Source of the DNA: Phaeosaccion multiseriatum
Lineage: Eukaryota; Ochrophyta, other classes
Length of the DNA stretch: 64,000 nt
Assembly (NCBI GenBank): GCA_965112735.1
Contig: OZ218963.1
Location: 186,001-250,000, forward strand
Reading direction: 5' to 3'
Shown here piece after piece: positions 39,892 to 50,940 of the stretch. The translations under genes were made by a program, and so were the position numbers. Every line of letters starts with the position of its first letter. Position 1 is the stretch's first letter. Under the pieces are notes generated by a model. It worked only from the letters and a program-made list of their open reading frames with translations. It did no database searches and was not told the DNA's origin.

Positions 39892-42800
39892 ATGTGGCAA
39901 CAGCAGGAGCAGCAGCAGCAGGACAAGGCGGAGCCACAGCCGCAGCCACAGCAGCAGCAACAGCCGTACCTGGGCTTCGCTCCTGTCCCTGATCCGCCTG
40001 CCCCACCCCCACCTCTGCTGAGCGCGAGCGACCGGCAGGCTGCCTTGGACGTTTTGGGGGATAATTTCTCACCTGTAGCAGCACCAGTAGCAGGAGGAGG
40101 AGCTGGAGAGGCGCCGGGGCACGGGTACAGGAATCCCCAATGGGGCAGCCCTCCTCCTCCTCCTCCTCCTCCTCCTCCTGCTGCTGCTGATGATGATGCT
40201 GCTGCTGCTGGTACTCTTGTCGCTCTTGCCGCTCGAGCCGCTGGCGGTAGCGGTAGCGTCAGCAGCAGCAGTAACAGCGGTAGCAACGCCAGCCGAGGCA
40301 GCGCAGTAGCGGGGGGTGCCAAGGGCAAGGCGAAGAAGCGCAAGAGAGCACTGGGAGGAGGAAAGAAAGGGAAGCAGGTGCGTGGAGGAGGAGAATTTTA
40401 TGCCAATGTCTGCCCCTTTTCTGCCTATGTGAGATAGCTCTGCGCTCTTCTCTATCGATGAAGTGTCGCTCTGCCCCCCCCCCTCCCCCCCCTAACTCCC
40501 GGAAAGCGCACCATTTGACCCTTTGTGGTGGATGGCAATGGATGGCGCACCCGCTTAGAGCTCCGTTCTCCGTCTCCATCCCTACTCGGTCTGTTGTCCC
40601 CTGCAGGATGGGCAGCAGCAGCAGCAGCAGCAGCAGCAGTCTGTGATACAGCAACAGCAGCAGTACCAGGCGGGCAGAGATGCCGACTCCCTCCGCCCCC
40701 CCACGAGGCCCGATGGCAGCCTATGGCGCGAGAAGCAGCCCCTCAACGCCGAGCACAAGGCTGCGCTTATGCTCGTGTTGAAGCGCCTTGCCTCGACTCC
40801 TCGCTGTGAAGCTTTCCTCCGCCCTGTCACGGAGATGCACCCGCAGCTCTCGGAGGGGTGAGTCAGATGGGGATAGAGGGGGAGGCGTATGGGATAGAAC
40901 ATGATAAGAGGGGGGAGACTTACGTAGACTTACGTAGACTTACGTAGACTTACGTACGCTGGTGAATGGCAGTTGGCATCTATTGTCTTGTTTTGCCGTC
41001 TCGTGGTGGTGGCAGGGCATCCTTCCTTCCTTCCACCCTCTCGCCCCCCCCTCTGGCCCATCCCCCCACACCCCTCCCCTCCCCTTTCTCTCGACTCCCA
41101 CTACTAACGCACCCTTCCATCAGTTACGCGGCCGTCATCGCACACCCCATGGACCTCTCCCGCGTCGCCCGACGGCTAAGGCGAGGGACGTACAATGCAG
41201 GGCCCGGCAGGCTGTGCAGGGACGTGAAGCGCGTGTTCGACAATGCAAAGGCCTTCAACGCGCAATCGGAGGTGAGAGAGGGAGTAAGTAAGTCCGTGAG
41301 CCCCATGCCCCATATGCCTGCCCATATGCTTGCCCATATGCCTGCCCATGTGCATGGCCGTCTCTAGCCTTTCCCTCTGTGTCTCGCTCCAGGCCGTTCT
41401 TCTGCTGCGTTCGCAGAGTCTGTGCTTCTCATCGCCACCCCACCCTCCTCCGCCTCTGGCTGCGTTGGGCTCTGTTTCTACTCTGCTTCTCCTTTCCCTC
41501 TGCTCTCTACTTGTTCTGCGGCGCATCTTCTTCTTTCCTTCTCTGTTCTGTTCCCCTCTCCACCTCTCTACCTCTCCTTCTCTCCCTTCTCAGCCCACTT
41601 GGGGAGCAGTGGCGGACCACCTCAACGAATGGTTCAACGCCCTCTTCGCGGAGACGGACCTCCTTCTACCCGGAGAGGCCCCCCTGGGTCACCTGCAGAG
41701 GCGGAGGGCGAGTCGGAGACAATGTCTGAGGGCGCTGTGGGCCCTGCCTCTACGTAAGGGGCTGGCCTCTGCGCTGGGGAAGGTCTTGTCGGGGGGGATG
41801 GCAGCGGATGGGAAGGAGGGGGAGGGGGAGGGTAGAGAAGGACATGTACAGATGGGAAACGGGTTGCCATCCGAGGGAGAGGGGGCGGGGGCGGTGGGGG
41901 GGCATGGTATTCTGAGCATGAGGGCGATGAGCGACATCAGACGCGACTTAGACAGGGCGGCAAGGGCAGGGGACAGGGCGGCAAGGTTTGCTGCCAGGGG
42001 GGGGCGGGAGGAGCAGGAGGGGCAGCAGTTGGTGGTACAGCAGCAGCGGCAGGAGGAGGAGGAGGAGGAGGAGGGGGGCGCGGAGGGCCCTGGGGTGGTG
42101 TCTGTCGGTCAGGCCTTGCTGCGCGTGAGAGAGAGGCTCGGGCTCCGGCGGGAAGACTGGCGGCTCCTGCAGCAGATGGCAGTGGACGGTGATGGCAGTG
42201 GCGCAGAGAAGGAGAGGGAGAGGGAGTGGGAGGCGCTGGAGAATCGCCTCTTCAGAGAGGTCCTGCTTGGGGCCGGGGAGGAGGCCCAAAGAGGGGTACC
42301 TACCTCCTGCGTGTGGGGGGTGCCGCTGAAGCTCTTTTGGGCCAAGCAGAACAACTCAAGGAATGTTTATTGGCCCGGCGTGTTGCTGTGGAGCAACAGA
42401 TCTGATGGGGGGGGGCTGGAGCCGGGGGATGACAGCCTGCAGGAGGAGGCAAGGGCAGGCGTAGCAGTTGGTGGTACAGCAGCAGTTGGTGGTACAGCAG
42501 CAGCAGTTGGGGCAGTTGTGGGGAGGGGTGATGGCGCGGCAGCAGCAGCAGTTGGTGGTACAGCAGCAGCAGTTGGGGCAGTTGTGGGGAGGGGTGATGG
42601 CGCGATCGGTGGCGATGCAAACGGCAAGGATAAGAGTGCCCCTCCTCCGCCTTGTTCCTCTCCTTCTCCTGCGGTACCCGCACCACCAACTGCTGCAGCA
42701 GCAGCACCACGTGCAGCAGCCCCTGAAGCCAACAACGAAGAAGCCTGGCGTGTGCCCGTCTCCCTCCTCTCGGAGCGGTCGCTGGCCATGCTCAACAGGA

Positions 42801-43101
42801 AGCGCATGCCGGTCAAGTTGCTTGAGTCTCTCGACAAGACCGGCGGCAGGAAGGTGTGGGGGGCAGAAATGGACCCCTCGAGATTCGGTCTTCCGGAGGG
42901 CCCACGGCGGGGCAAACAGCAGCAGCAGCCGCAGCAGCAGCAGTTGGTGGGTCAGTCGCCGCCAACGCATTACTTGGTGGAGTACCTGGGCAGTCACGAC
43001 TTCGCTTGGACCCCGGCAGGCTCTGCGAAGCCTTTCCGAGAGGACTGGGCCTCCTTGGGGTGCCCAAACCCTAAAGCCCCCAAGAAGAAGGTGTGTGTGT
43101 A

Positions 43102-43140
<39 letters not shown>

Positions 43141-46100
43141 GTGTGTGTATGGGTGTTTGAGTATTGTCCCCTGTCTCGTGGCATCAAGCCGAGCAGGAGG
43201 GTAGGACATGGGGCGGAGGGTCTCCCTGGAAGTCTATGGCAGTCTATGGCAATCTATGGCAGTTTATGGCAGTCTATGGCAGTCCGTGTCCCCATCCCCT
43301 CCCGTGCGTACCCGTGACACCCCCCCCCCCCCCTCCCCTCAGGGCTACGACTTGGGTGTGTTGGAGGCCCAAGCGCTAGTGGCTGAGTCCAAGCTTAGAC
43401 TCAGCGGTGGAGGACGAGGCAGCGGCGGCATGGCCGAGGAGGGCGAGATGTCAGTGGATGGCAACGCACTCACAGCTGGCAGCAGTCCTGACACGAACCC
43501 GTGTGTGCTCCGGCGCTTCTCCTTGGCGGAGCGGGAGGAGGACAGGGACGGGGCGGGGCATGATACCGACGGGTGGAGCAGCGAGACAGACGCCATGGAG
43601 ACCTTTGAGAGGGAGCAGAGGGACTACGTTTGGCGACAGAGGGAGAAGAAGGAGAGGGAGGCGGAGCAGCAGTTCCAGCAGGGGCATGTGGGTATGGGTC
43701 AGGAAAGTATGTTAGTGGGAGGGAGCGAAGAGGAGTGGGGCTGGCAGGGACAGGGGCAGGGACACAGGCATGGGCACGGCACTCCTTTCCACGCACGCAC
43801 GGGCGCAGCGCCCCCTCGGGACTCCCCAGGGGGCTCATCATCATCATCATCATCATCGGCGATGTCTAGGCCGCCCCCCCCCCGGGGTACCGCGGCGACA
43901 GGGGCAAGGGGAGGAGCAGGAGCAGGAGCAGGAGTAGGGGCGAGAGGGGGCGGGAGTGCCAACAACAACTTTCCCTCTCTGCTCACGCCCAGGAACCCCG
44001 CAGTCGGTGGGCGGCAGCGCCAGCAGCGAGGAGGGCAGCGAGGAGGCGAGCGAGCGGCGCGTGCTTTACAGTGTATCAATCGCTACATCGCCTCCGAGTT
44101 CCCGAGGGGGTTCTTCCCGCCAAGCTCCGCAGTGTCCCCCAGGATGACTATCGGAGCCCCAGGGTCTGACCCCGGGGGGGGCGGTCCCTGGGGGGATGCG
44201 GGAGGTCCTGACGCCAAGGGGCGGACGGCGCCGAAAATACCCAGCCTGTTCGCGGGGGGGGGGGGGGGAGGAGGTTTGCCCGGGATCGGGCAGGGGCGCA
44301 GGGGGACAAGTCTTTGGGATTCGTTCACTGAGCCTGTGGGGAGGAATGGGGCCAAGGGGGTAGGGACAGGGGGCGGCCACGGAAGCTTTGAAGGCGGCCA
44401 CGGAAGCTTTGAAGACGGCCAGTACGGCTACCAACAGCAGCAGCCGTACGATCGGTCACCCCGTGCGAGAAGACGCTGGAAGCCTCTACCCGGTGACGAC
44501 GATTTCAAATCACGTCCAGGACGAGGCTATGGTATGGGTGGTGGTGCTGACGACGACGGCGGAGACTCAACGGACGAGGAAGACACGGACGTTGTGAGGC
44601 TCGCGTCCGAGAAACCGAGGAGCGTCTCGAGGCGGAAAATTCTTCTGAAACGGCAGATTCAGCTCGTCAACAAGGATGTGCAGCGGCTGGAAGTGAAGGT
44701 CGCTGAGCAGACCATGCTGCTGGATAGGCGGAGGACAGACGGTAGGAGAGAGGGAGGTCAGAAGGGCAGCAGCAGCAACAATAGCAGTAGGGCTGTATCA
44801 CCAACTGCTGGTGCTGCTGCTGCTGGTGCTGGTGGTGGTGGTGGCGTTCGTAAAGGCCCCCCCAAGGGAAAGAAGAGAAAGGCGGAGGCCGCGGTGTGGG
44901 GCAAGGAGAAGCGCAAGGGAGAGGCGCTCCTCAAGAACCCCCGGGGGCTCCTCGCCACCACCACCAGCGAACATCAGCAGCAGCAGGAGAGGCTTCACCA
45001 CGTCGGGGCTGCGGAGGGAGAAGCAGAGGCCATGGAAAGGCGGGAGGGAGGAGGAGGAGGAGGAGGAGGAGGAGAGGGTGGGAGAGGAAACAAGCATGGC
45101 GAGGATGAGGACGCGGCCATGGGGGGGTACGGACAAGAGGAGGACCCAGGGGGGACGGATGAGTCGCGGCGGTTGGTGATACAACAGATAGCCTACTCAC
45201 AGGAGGGCAGTCCTCGGTTGTCTTCCCAGGGCGGAAGTCCGAGGCCTTTATCTTCCCAGGAGGGCAGTCCTAGGCCCTCTTCGCTGGAGGGGAGTCCGGG
45301 GCCCGGCTCTGCCCAGGGGGGCAGTCCCCGACTAGAAGGGGCAGTGAAGCAGCAGAGGAAGGGACAGAACGGAGGAGCGGGCTACGGAGCCTCGCGCTTC
45401 AGGGGGGTCTCCAGGGCGGGGCAGCGTTGGCTGGCCCGTATTAGCATTGAGGGGAAGCTGACGAGGCTCGGTAGCCATACCACGCAGGAGGAGGCAGCAC
45501 TGGCGTATGATGAGGCGAGGAAGGGAGTGTATGGGCATAGGCAAGGGGGGGGCAGGGACATGCGGGGGCATTCGTATGTGCAGGCATATGGGTAGGCCTA
45601 CGGGCAGGGGGACACATGCGGCAAGACAAAGATAGACTCGGGTTAAAGGCCCCCCATTGTTTGCTCGCCACGGCCTTGACCACACACACATACACTCCAA
45701 TGTTGTACACCCCACCTCTCTCTGACTCTCTCGCTCTCTCTCTCTCTCTCTGTCTGTGTGTGTGTGCGTGTGCGTGTGTTCACCCAGGCGGCCCGTGTGC
45801 AGTGGGGAGAGAACTGCGCCACTAACTTCGACTCATCCGACACACAAGCCCTGCGGGAGGAGCAGAGGCTGAGGCACAAGGAGGAGGCAGAGACGAAGGC
45901 GGCGGAGAGGGCCGACAGGGAGAGGGACAAGGAGGAGAAGCGCAAGCTGTCCAAGGGTGCGAAGAAGCGGGCTACTGTATTACCAACTGCTGCTGCTGAT
46001 GGGGGGGATGGGCCCGGTGCAGGCAAGGGCCAAAAGGGGGAGGGGGAAAGGGAGCAGTATGAGACGATGTGTTTGTTACAGCAGCAGCAGCAGCAGCAGC

Positions 46101-46196
46101 AGCAGGAGGAGTTGGTGATGCGGCAACAACAGCAGAAGCAGTATGAACATGAGCAGCGCGAGGGTCAACGCCAGCAACAGCTCTACGGGCAGCTAT

Positions 46197-46250
<54 letters not shown>

Positions 46251-47007
46251 TGGTAATACAGCAGCAGCAAGAGCAGCAGCAGCAGCAGTTGGTAATACAG
46301 CAGCAGCAGCGTATGGGTGAGGGAGACGACATGGAGAGCGGTGCGAGTGGCCATGAGACCGAGGAGGGAGGAAGGGGCGGAGGGGTGGGAGGGAGAGGAG
46401 AGGAGGAGGAGGCGCAGGAGGACGAGGAGGACAAGGAGGAGGAGGAGCAGGAGGCACCAGACGGAGGAGGAGCGAGTGATGTGGACAGGGACAGTGGCGC
46501 GAATGATGATGTGCATGTCGAACGCCAGGGGGGGGCTCGACCAAGCTCTGCAGCCGAAAAACTCGGAAGGGTGCAGCGCGAGAGGGAGCGTCAACAGCAG
46601 CAGCAGCACGAGGAGTATTTTGCGGCCGCCGCAGTGGCCCAGCAGAACGCGTTTGCCTATCACCAACAGCAGCAGCAGCACCAGCAGCACGCTGTGGCAG
46701 CAGCGCAGGCGGCGGCGGCAGCGGCAGCGGCAGGCAAGGGCTACGCCATGTATCACCAACACCCGTACCCGCAGCACCCGCACCGCCACCAGCATCTCCC
46801 CCCGCCTCTACACGAGGCTTACCTGCATCCAGGCGCGGTGTCCCACGGGGGGTACTACCCAGGGGGGGGGGGCGCTCCTTCTCGCGAGATGATAGCAGCG
46901 GCGGTGGCCATGTCCAGCCCCAGACATGCGCATGTTGGTGATCCAGTAGCAGTGGCAGCAGTTGGTGATACGACAGCAGGAGGGGGAGGGGCAGCAGCTG
47001 TAGCAGC

Positions 47008-47040
<33 letters not shown>

Positions 47041-47581
47041 GGGAGGAGGAGGAGGAGGAGGAGGAGGAGGAGGAGCTCTTTCCCCAGCTCTTTCCCCAGC
47101 CAGTGGCTACTACGCGCACCCCGGCTACCCCCCTTCCCCTTACGGTCCCCCGGGCCTCCACCCCAACCACCCGGGCATGATGCCGCCCTATAGCCCCTCA
47201 GGCGGTTACATGGGGCCCTACATGATGCCTTCCCCCGGGGGGCAGCACCCCTACGCCATGGATCCGGCGGCGGCGGGCGTGGCAAAAGGCTCCCCCCGGG
47301 GCTCGTACCCACCCCCCCCCGGCGCCAGCGGCTACCTCTCCCCCCGGGGGGCGTATCCAACCCATGGGGTTGGACTTGGGGGGGGGGGGGGACCCATGTA
47401 CGGCGGGTACGGAATGGGGGGTGCCATGTCTTCTCCTCGGGGAGCGACGTCCCCCCGGGGCATGGTCGAGCTCGGAGCGGGAGCGCGAGCAGCCGGTCCA
47501 GCAGATACAGCTGCACTCGCAGGGAAGGGGACGGGAGGAGGAGGAGGAGGAGGAGGAGATGCAAGTAGCGGAGGGGAATGA
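39892..47581 (+). CDS. Bromodomain-PWWP-AP2 chromatin/transcription protein
   Basis: Six exons join in phase: 39892-40377, 40607-40857, 41124-41271, 41594-43090, 43343-45514 (or 45526), 45788-47581 (about 2,115 aa). The bromodomain (about residues 215-315) crosses exons 2-4: RLASTPRCEAFLRPVTE, YAAVIAHPMDLSRVARRL, YNAGPGRLCRDVKRVFDNAK, AFNAQSEPTWGAVADHLNEW; it should read acetyl-lysine. A PWWP-type domain follows: LKLFWAKQNNSRNVYWPGVL (near 545), then a roughly 150-residue insertion, then HYLVEYLGSHDFAW and KPFRED (near 755). The AP2 domain (about 1477-1540) is RFRGVSRAGQRWLARISIEG, LTRLGSHTTQEEAALAYDE, then AARVQWGENCATNFD. The tail is rich in Gln, Ala, Gly and Pro (QQLVIQQQ runs). The exon 5 donor is uncertain: GC at 45515 gives AYDEAARVQWG, while GT at 45527 adds four residues. 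I know of no named family with this order. Confidence 0.82.
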
Positions 47582-48048
47582 GGGTTTGAGGAGAGGGTGT
47601 CAGGACAAGTGCCGCAGCGATGGGTGATGAGGAGCGAGGCTTAGGCTCCAGCATGTATACTATTACAGTAAGGAGAAGTAAGGAGAAGAGGAGGGTATTA
47701 CGTAATTATACGTAACTAGGTTTCCGTTTCGGTTTGCTTGGTTCAACAAGGAATGTTGCCCTTGCTTGCGTGCTTCGTGTGCCTGCACAGGAAAGCAAGG
47801 AGCGTCTTTCTCCGTTCACCATTGTCTGCCTGAGTGCCTTTATGCTGCTAGCAGTTTCGCAGCCATAGCGTAGAGCAGCAGCGGCAGGCAGGGGAGGAGG
47901 AGAGAAAGAGCGTGCAAAAGAAAGCTTGACAAAAAACCTCTGTTTTTCTTCTTCTTCCCTGTACAACTGTAGGCTGCCAGGAGTGGCCGCACCAGCGACA
48001 TCGCCCAGCAGCAACGCGGAAGAGGGAGATACACTGGGAGGCGCTATT
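47582..48048. other. Intergenic region between bromodomain-AP2 and FNIP genes (tandem, plus strand)
   Basis: No separate gene is supported. The final about 75 bp are open in the frame of the FNIP gene (LPGVAAPATSPSSNAEEGDT) behind a possible acceptor CTGTAG at 47970, so an upstream FNIP exon is possible. Confidence 0.45.
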
Positions 48049-48949
48049 ATGAAAGCCAAGGCGGCAACTACTAAAGCCCCCCCTGCGCCCGATGGGGTTC
48101 TCGTGCTGGCCACGGTCGTACGCGTAACCTTGTCATCCCCCACCAACCTGTGGGGCCTGTCTCGGGCAGCGGAGGCCGTGGTGCCCAGAGGCGTGCGCCT
48201 GCACGACAGCATTCCCGAGGAAACGAGAGAGAGGCTCATCCGCTCGGTAAGGAGGGGGCGCTTTCCTCTGCAGTTCGTCCAGCTCGGGCTGTCCGTGGCG
48301 GAGCAGGAGGCACTGGGCAAGGCAGGCAGGGAGAAACTCGAGGCAGAGGCCACCGACGGACTGCTGCGCCTGCGCTGGGGGGGGGGGGGAGTAGGCAAGA
48401 AGGAGGATCCGGACAAGGAGGAGGAGGAGGAGGGCGTCGGCCTGCTCGAGTACCTTCCCGTCTTCGCAGAGCTGCGTGTTGCGGGCTACATCAACACCAC
48501 ATTGGAGCTTCCCTCCCACGGCAGGCTGCTCACGCTGAGCTTTCACGACAATGTGAGGGAGGCAGGAAGGAAGGAAGGCAGGGTAGGCAGGGAGGGAGGG
48601 AGGGAGGGAGGGAGGGGAGAGCATGCGTGTTGCACCAGTGCCGGGGCCCCTTTTGTCCTCTTACCACCCTTACGCCTCCCTGACTTTCTGTTTGAGCTGC
48701 GAAGGGTAGGTGGTGACTGGCCCTCTCTCCTGCTGCCTCTGGCACCCTGACGTCCTCCCTGACTCTCTCTACACCCACCCGTCTCTGTTCTCCTCCTCCT
48801 CTTCCTCCTTCTGCCGCGGATGTCCGTGGATGGCTTTCTTGCTGCACGCACACACACACGGATATGCACTCCCACGCACACACACGCGGACATGCACACT
48901 CACGCACACACACACACACACACGGACATGCTCACGCGCGCACACACAA

Positions 48950-48986
<37 letters not shown>

Positions 48987-49313
48987 TACACATACACACA
49001 CACAAAGAGCCGGTTCAACAAGCCGCTGCAGCTGCCCGCAGGTCTACGCAGGCTCCGCTTCGGCTACCGATTCGACAAGCACGTGGACCTGCCCCACTCA
49101 CTTCAAGAGGTGGGTGGGTGAGCTTCTTGCACTGGCAGGGGGGTGGGAGAGTAAGCGCCCAACCCGGACGCTCGATCAAATCGAGCAAGTCGAGCAATTC
49201 GAGGTCAAAGCTCTGCTCTCTGACGTGCTCGTGGTGGTGCTGAGGCTTGGGCCTGTGCCTGTCCTGTGCCTGTCCTGTGCCTGTCCTGTCAGTGACGGTC
49301 GGGAGAGTGGGAG

Positions 49314-49357
<44 letters not shown>

Positions 49358-50305
49358 CGTGTGTGACGGTCGGGAGAGAGGGAGAATGAGAGAGAGAGAG
49401 CGTGTGTGACGGTCGGGAGAGTGGGAGAATGAGAGAGAGAGAGACAGCGTGTGTGACCGTCGGGAGAGAGGGAGAATGAGAGAGAATGAGAGAGAGAGCG
49501 TGTGTGACGGTCGGGAGAGAGGGAGAATGAGAGAGAATGAGAGAGAGAGCGTGTGTGACGGTCGGGAGAGTGGGAGAGTGAGAGTGAGAGAGAGAGAGAG
49601 AGAGAGCGTATGTGATGGAGAGTGGCTGCATCACTAACTCACCAACTGCCTTCCCTTCCCAACTGCTGTAACTCACAGGTCAGCTTTGGGTACTTTTACA
49701 ACCAACGGCTTTCCCTTCCCAAGGGGCTGCAGCGTCTCTGCTTCAGAGGCCATCGCTTCAACCAACCAGTTGAGCTGCCTCCCTCGCTCACAGATGTACG
49801 TATATTTGATAGAGTGGAGAACCAACACGCACAGGAGGGGCCAGGCGGCATGCCCCTCTCTCTCTCTCCCTCCCTCCTTTGCTTACTCGTACGACCGCTG
49901 CACTCGTACTACCAACCGCTGCAGGTCAAGTTTTCTTGGAACTTCAAACGACCCATCGTGCTTCCCCCTGCCATCGAAAAGGCCTCCTTCCACAGAGACT
50001 ATGACACAGGCCTCATAGAGGGGCTGGACAGGGAGGACAAGGAGAAGGAGGCGTGCTCTCACGAGGTGGAGGAGGTGGAGGAGGGGGAGGAGGGGAGGGG
50101 CGCGGCATTGTCAGCAGTTGGTAGTACGGCGGCAGCAGCATCACAGCAAGGAGGAGGAGGAGGAGGAGGAGGTGGAGGAACAGTTGGTGATACAGCCGTG
50201 GTGAAGGGGGGGGCTAGGGGGGTGAAGAAGAAAAAGAAGAGGGAGTACATATTTGATCTCTTCTTCCGACAACTTGAGTTTGAGTTTGTGCGGGGGGACG
50301 AGTGA
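48049..50305 (+). CDS. FNIP-repeat protein
   Basis: Four exons join in phase: 48049-48552, 49008-49109, 49679-49795, 49925-50305 (367 aa from the ATG at 48049). The middle contains successive about 22-residue FNIP-type units: INTTLELP…LLTLSF, FNKPLQLPAGLRRLRFGYRF, KHVDLPHSLQEVSFGYFY, QRLSLPKGLQRLCFRGHRF, QPVELPPSLTDVKFSWNF, RPIVLPPAIEKASF. These are leucine-rich-repeat-like structural units, abundant in Dictyostelium and some giant viruses, whose binding partners are mostly unknown. Introns fall at the same place in successive units, so the gene probably grew by exon duplication. The C-terminal part is acidic, then basic (KKKKKREYIFDLFF). An AVGSTAAAASQQ and a TVGDTAVV stretch come from the dispersed GTTGGTGATACAG word. 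No catalytic domain is visible. Confidence 0.82.
49291..49615 (+). repeat. GTGTGTGACGGTCGGGAGAG minisatellite in FNIP intron 2
   Basis: Six copies of a GACGGTCGGGAGAG word, spaced 38 to 80 bp by variable (GA)n and GGGAGAATGAGA stretches, make up most of this intron. Copy spacing differs because the GA tracts differ in length. Confidence 0.88.
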
Positions 50306-50640
50306 GGGGCCCAGGGGGGAGGGCGGGAGGAGGCAGCTGCTTCAACTTCAACATTGGAAGGGAATTTGAATGTGAGGACAAGGAGCCGCTCTGTTGCTCA
50401 AGGCCTGGCTGAGCTTTCGAGTGCGGACTTTGACACGTGTGTGTGTGTGTGTGTGTGTAACTCTGAGGGCAAAGAGGGAGGCGGAGAGGCAATAGAGAGA
50501 GAGAGCAGGTCAAGGGGGCCGAGAGATGTAGAGGGAGAGAGATACAGGCAGGAGGCATAACAGAGAGAGAGGGAGGTGGAAGGCCGCGGCTGGGAGGTGC
50601 AGACCGAACGAAGGCACGAGCTGAGGAGCTGAGGGACCGG

Positions 50641-50940
50641 GATGGCAGTGGAGGAGCTGGAGGGAGTCACGATGGCACTGGACGAGCTGGAGGGAGTAAT
50701 GATGGCAGTGGAGGAGCTGGAGGGAGTCACGATGGCAGTGGAGGAGCTGGAGGGAGTAATGATGGCAGTGGAGGAGCTGGAGGGAGTAATGATGGCACTG
50801 GAGAAGCTGGAGGGAGTAATGATGGCACTGGAGGAGCCGGAGGGAGTAATGATGGCAGTGGAGGAGCTGGAGGGAGTCACGATGGCAGTGGAGAAGCTGG
50901 AGGGAGTAATGATGGCAGTGGACGAGCTGGAGGGAGTGAT
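50641..50940 (+). repeat. 30-bp minisatellite, exactly ten units
   Basis: Ten 30-bp units start GATGGCAGTGGAGGAGCTGG and end GGGAGTCAC or GGGAGTAAT. They keep one frame open, reading MAVEELEGVT/MAVEELEGVM. The frame continues to 51229 but its remainder looks non-coding. Each unit opens with GATGGCAGTGGA, one of the words dispersed through the window, so this looks like a local amplification of that word. Coding status is doubtful. Confidence 0.9.
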
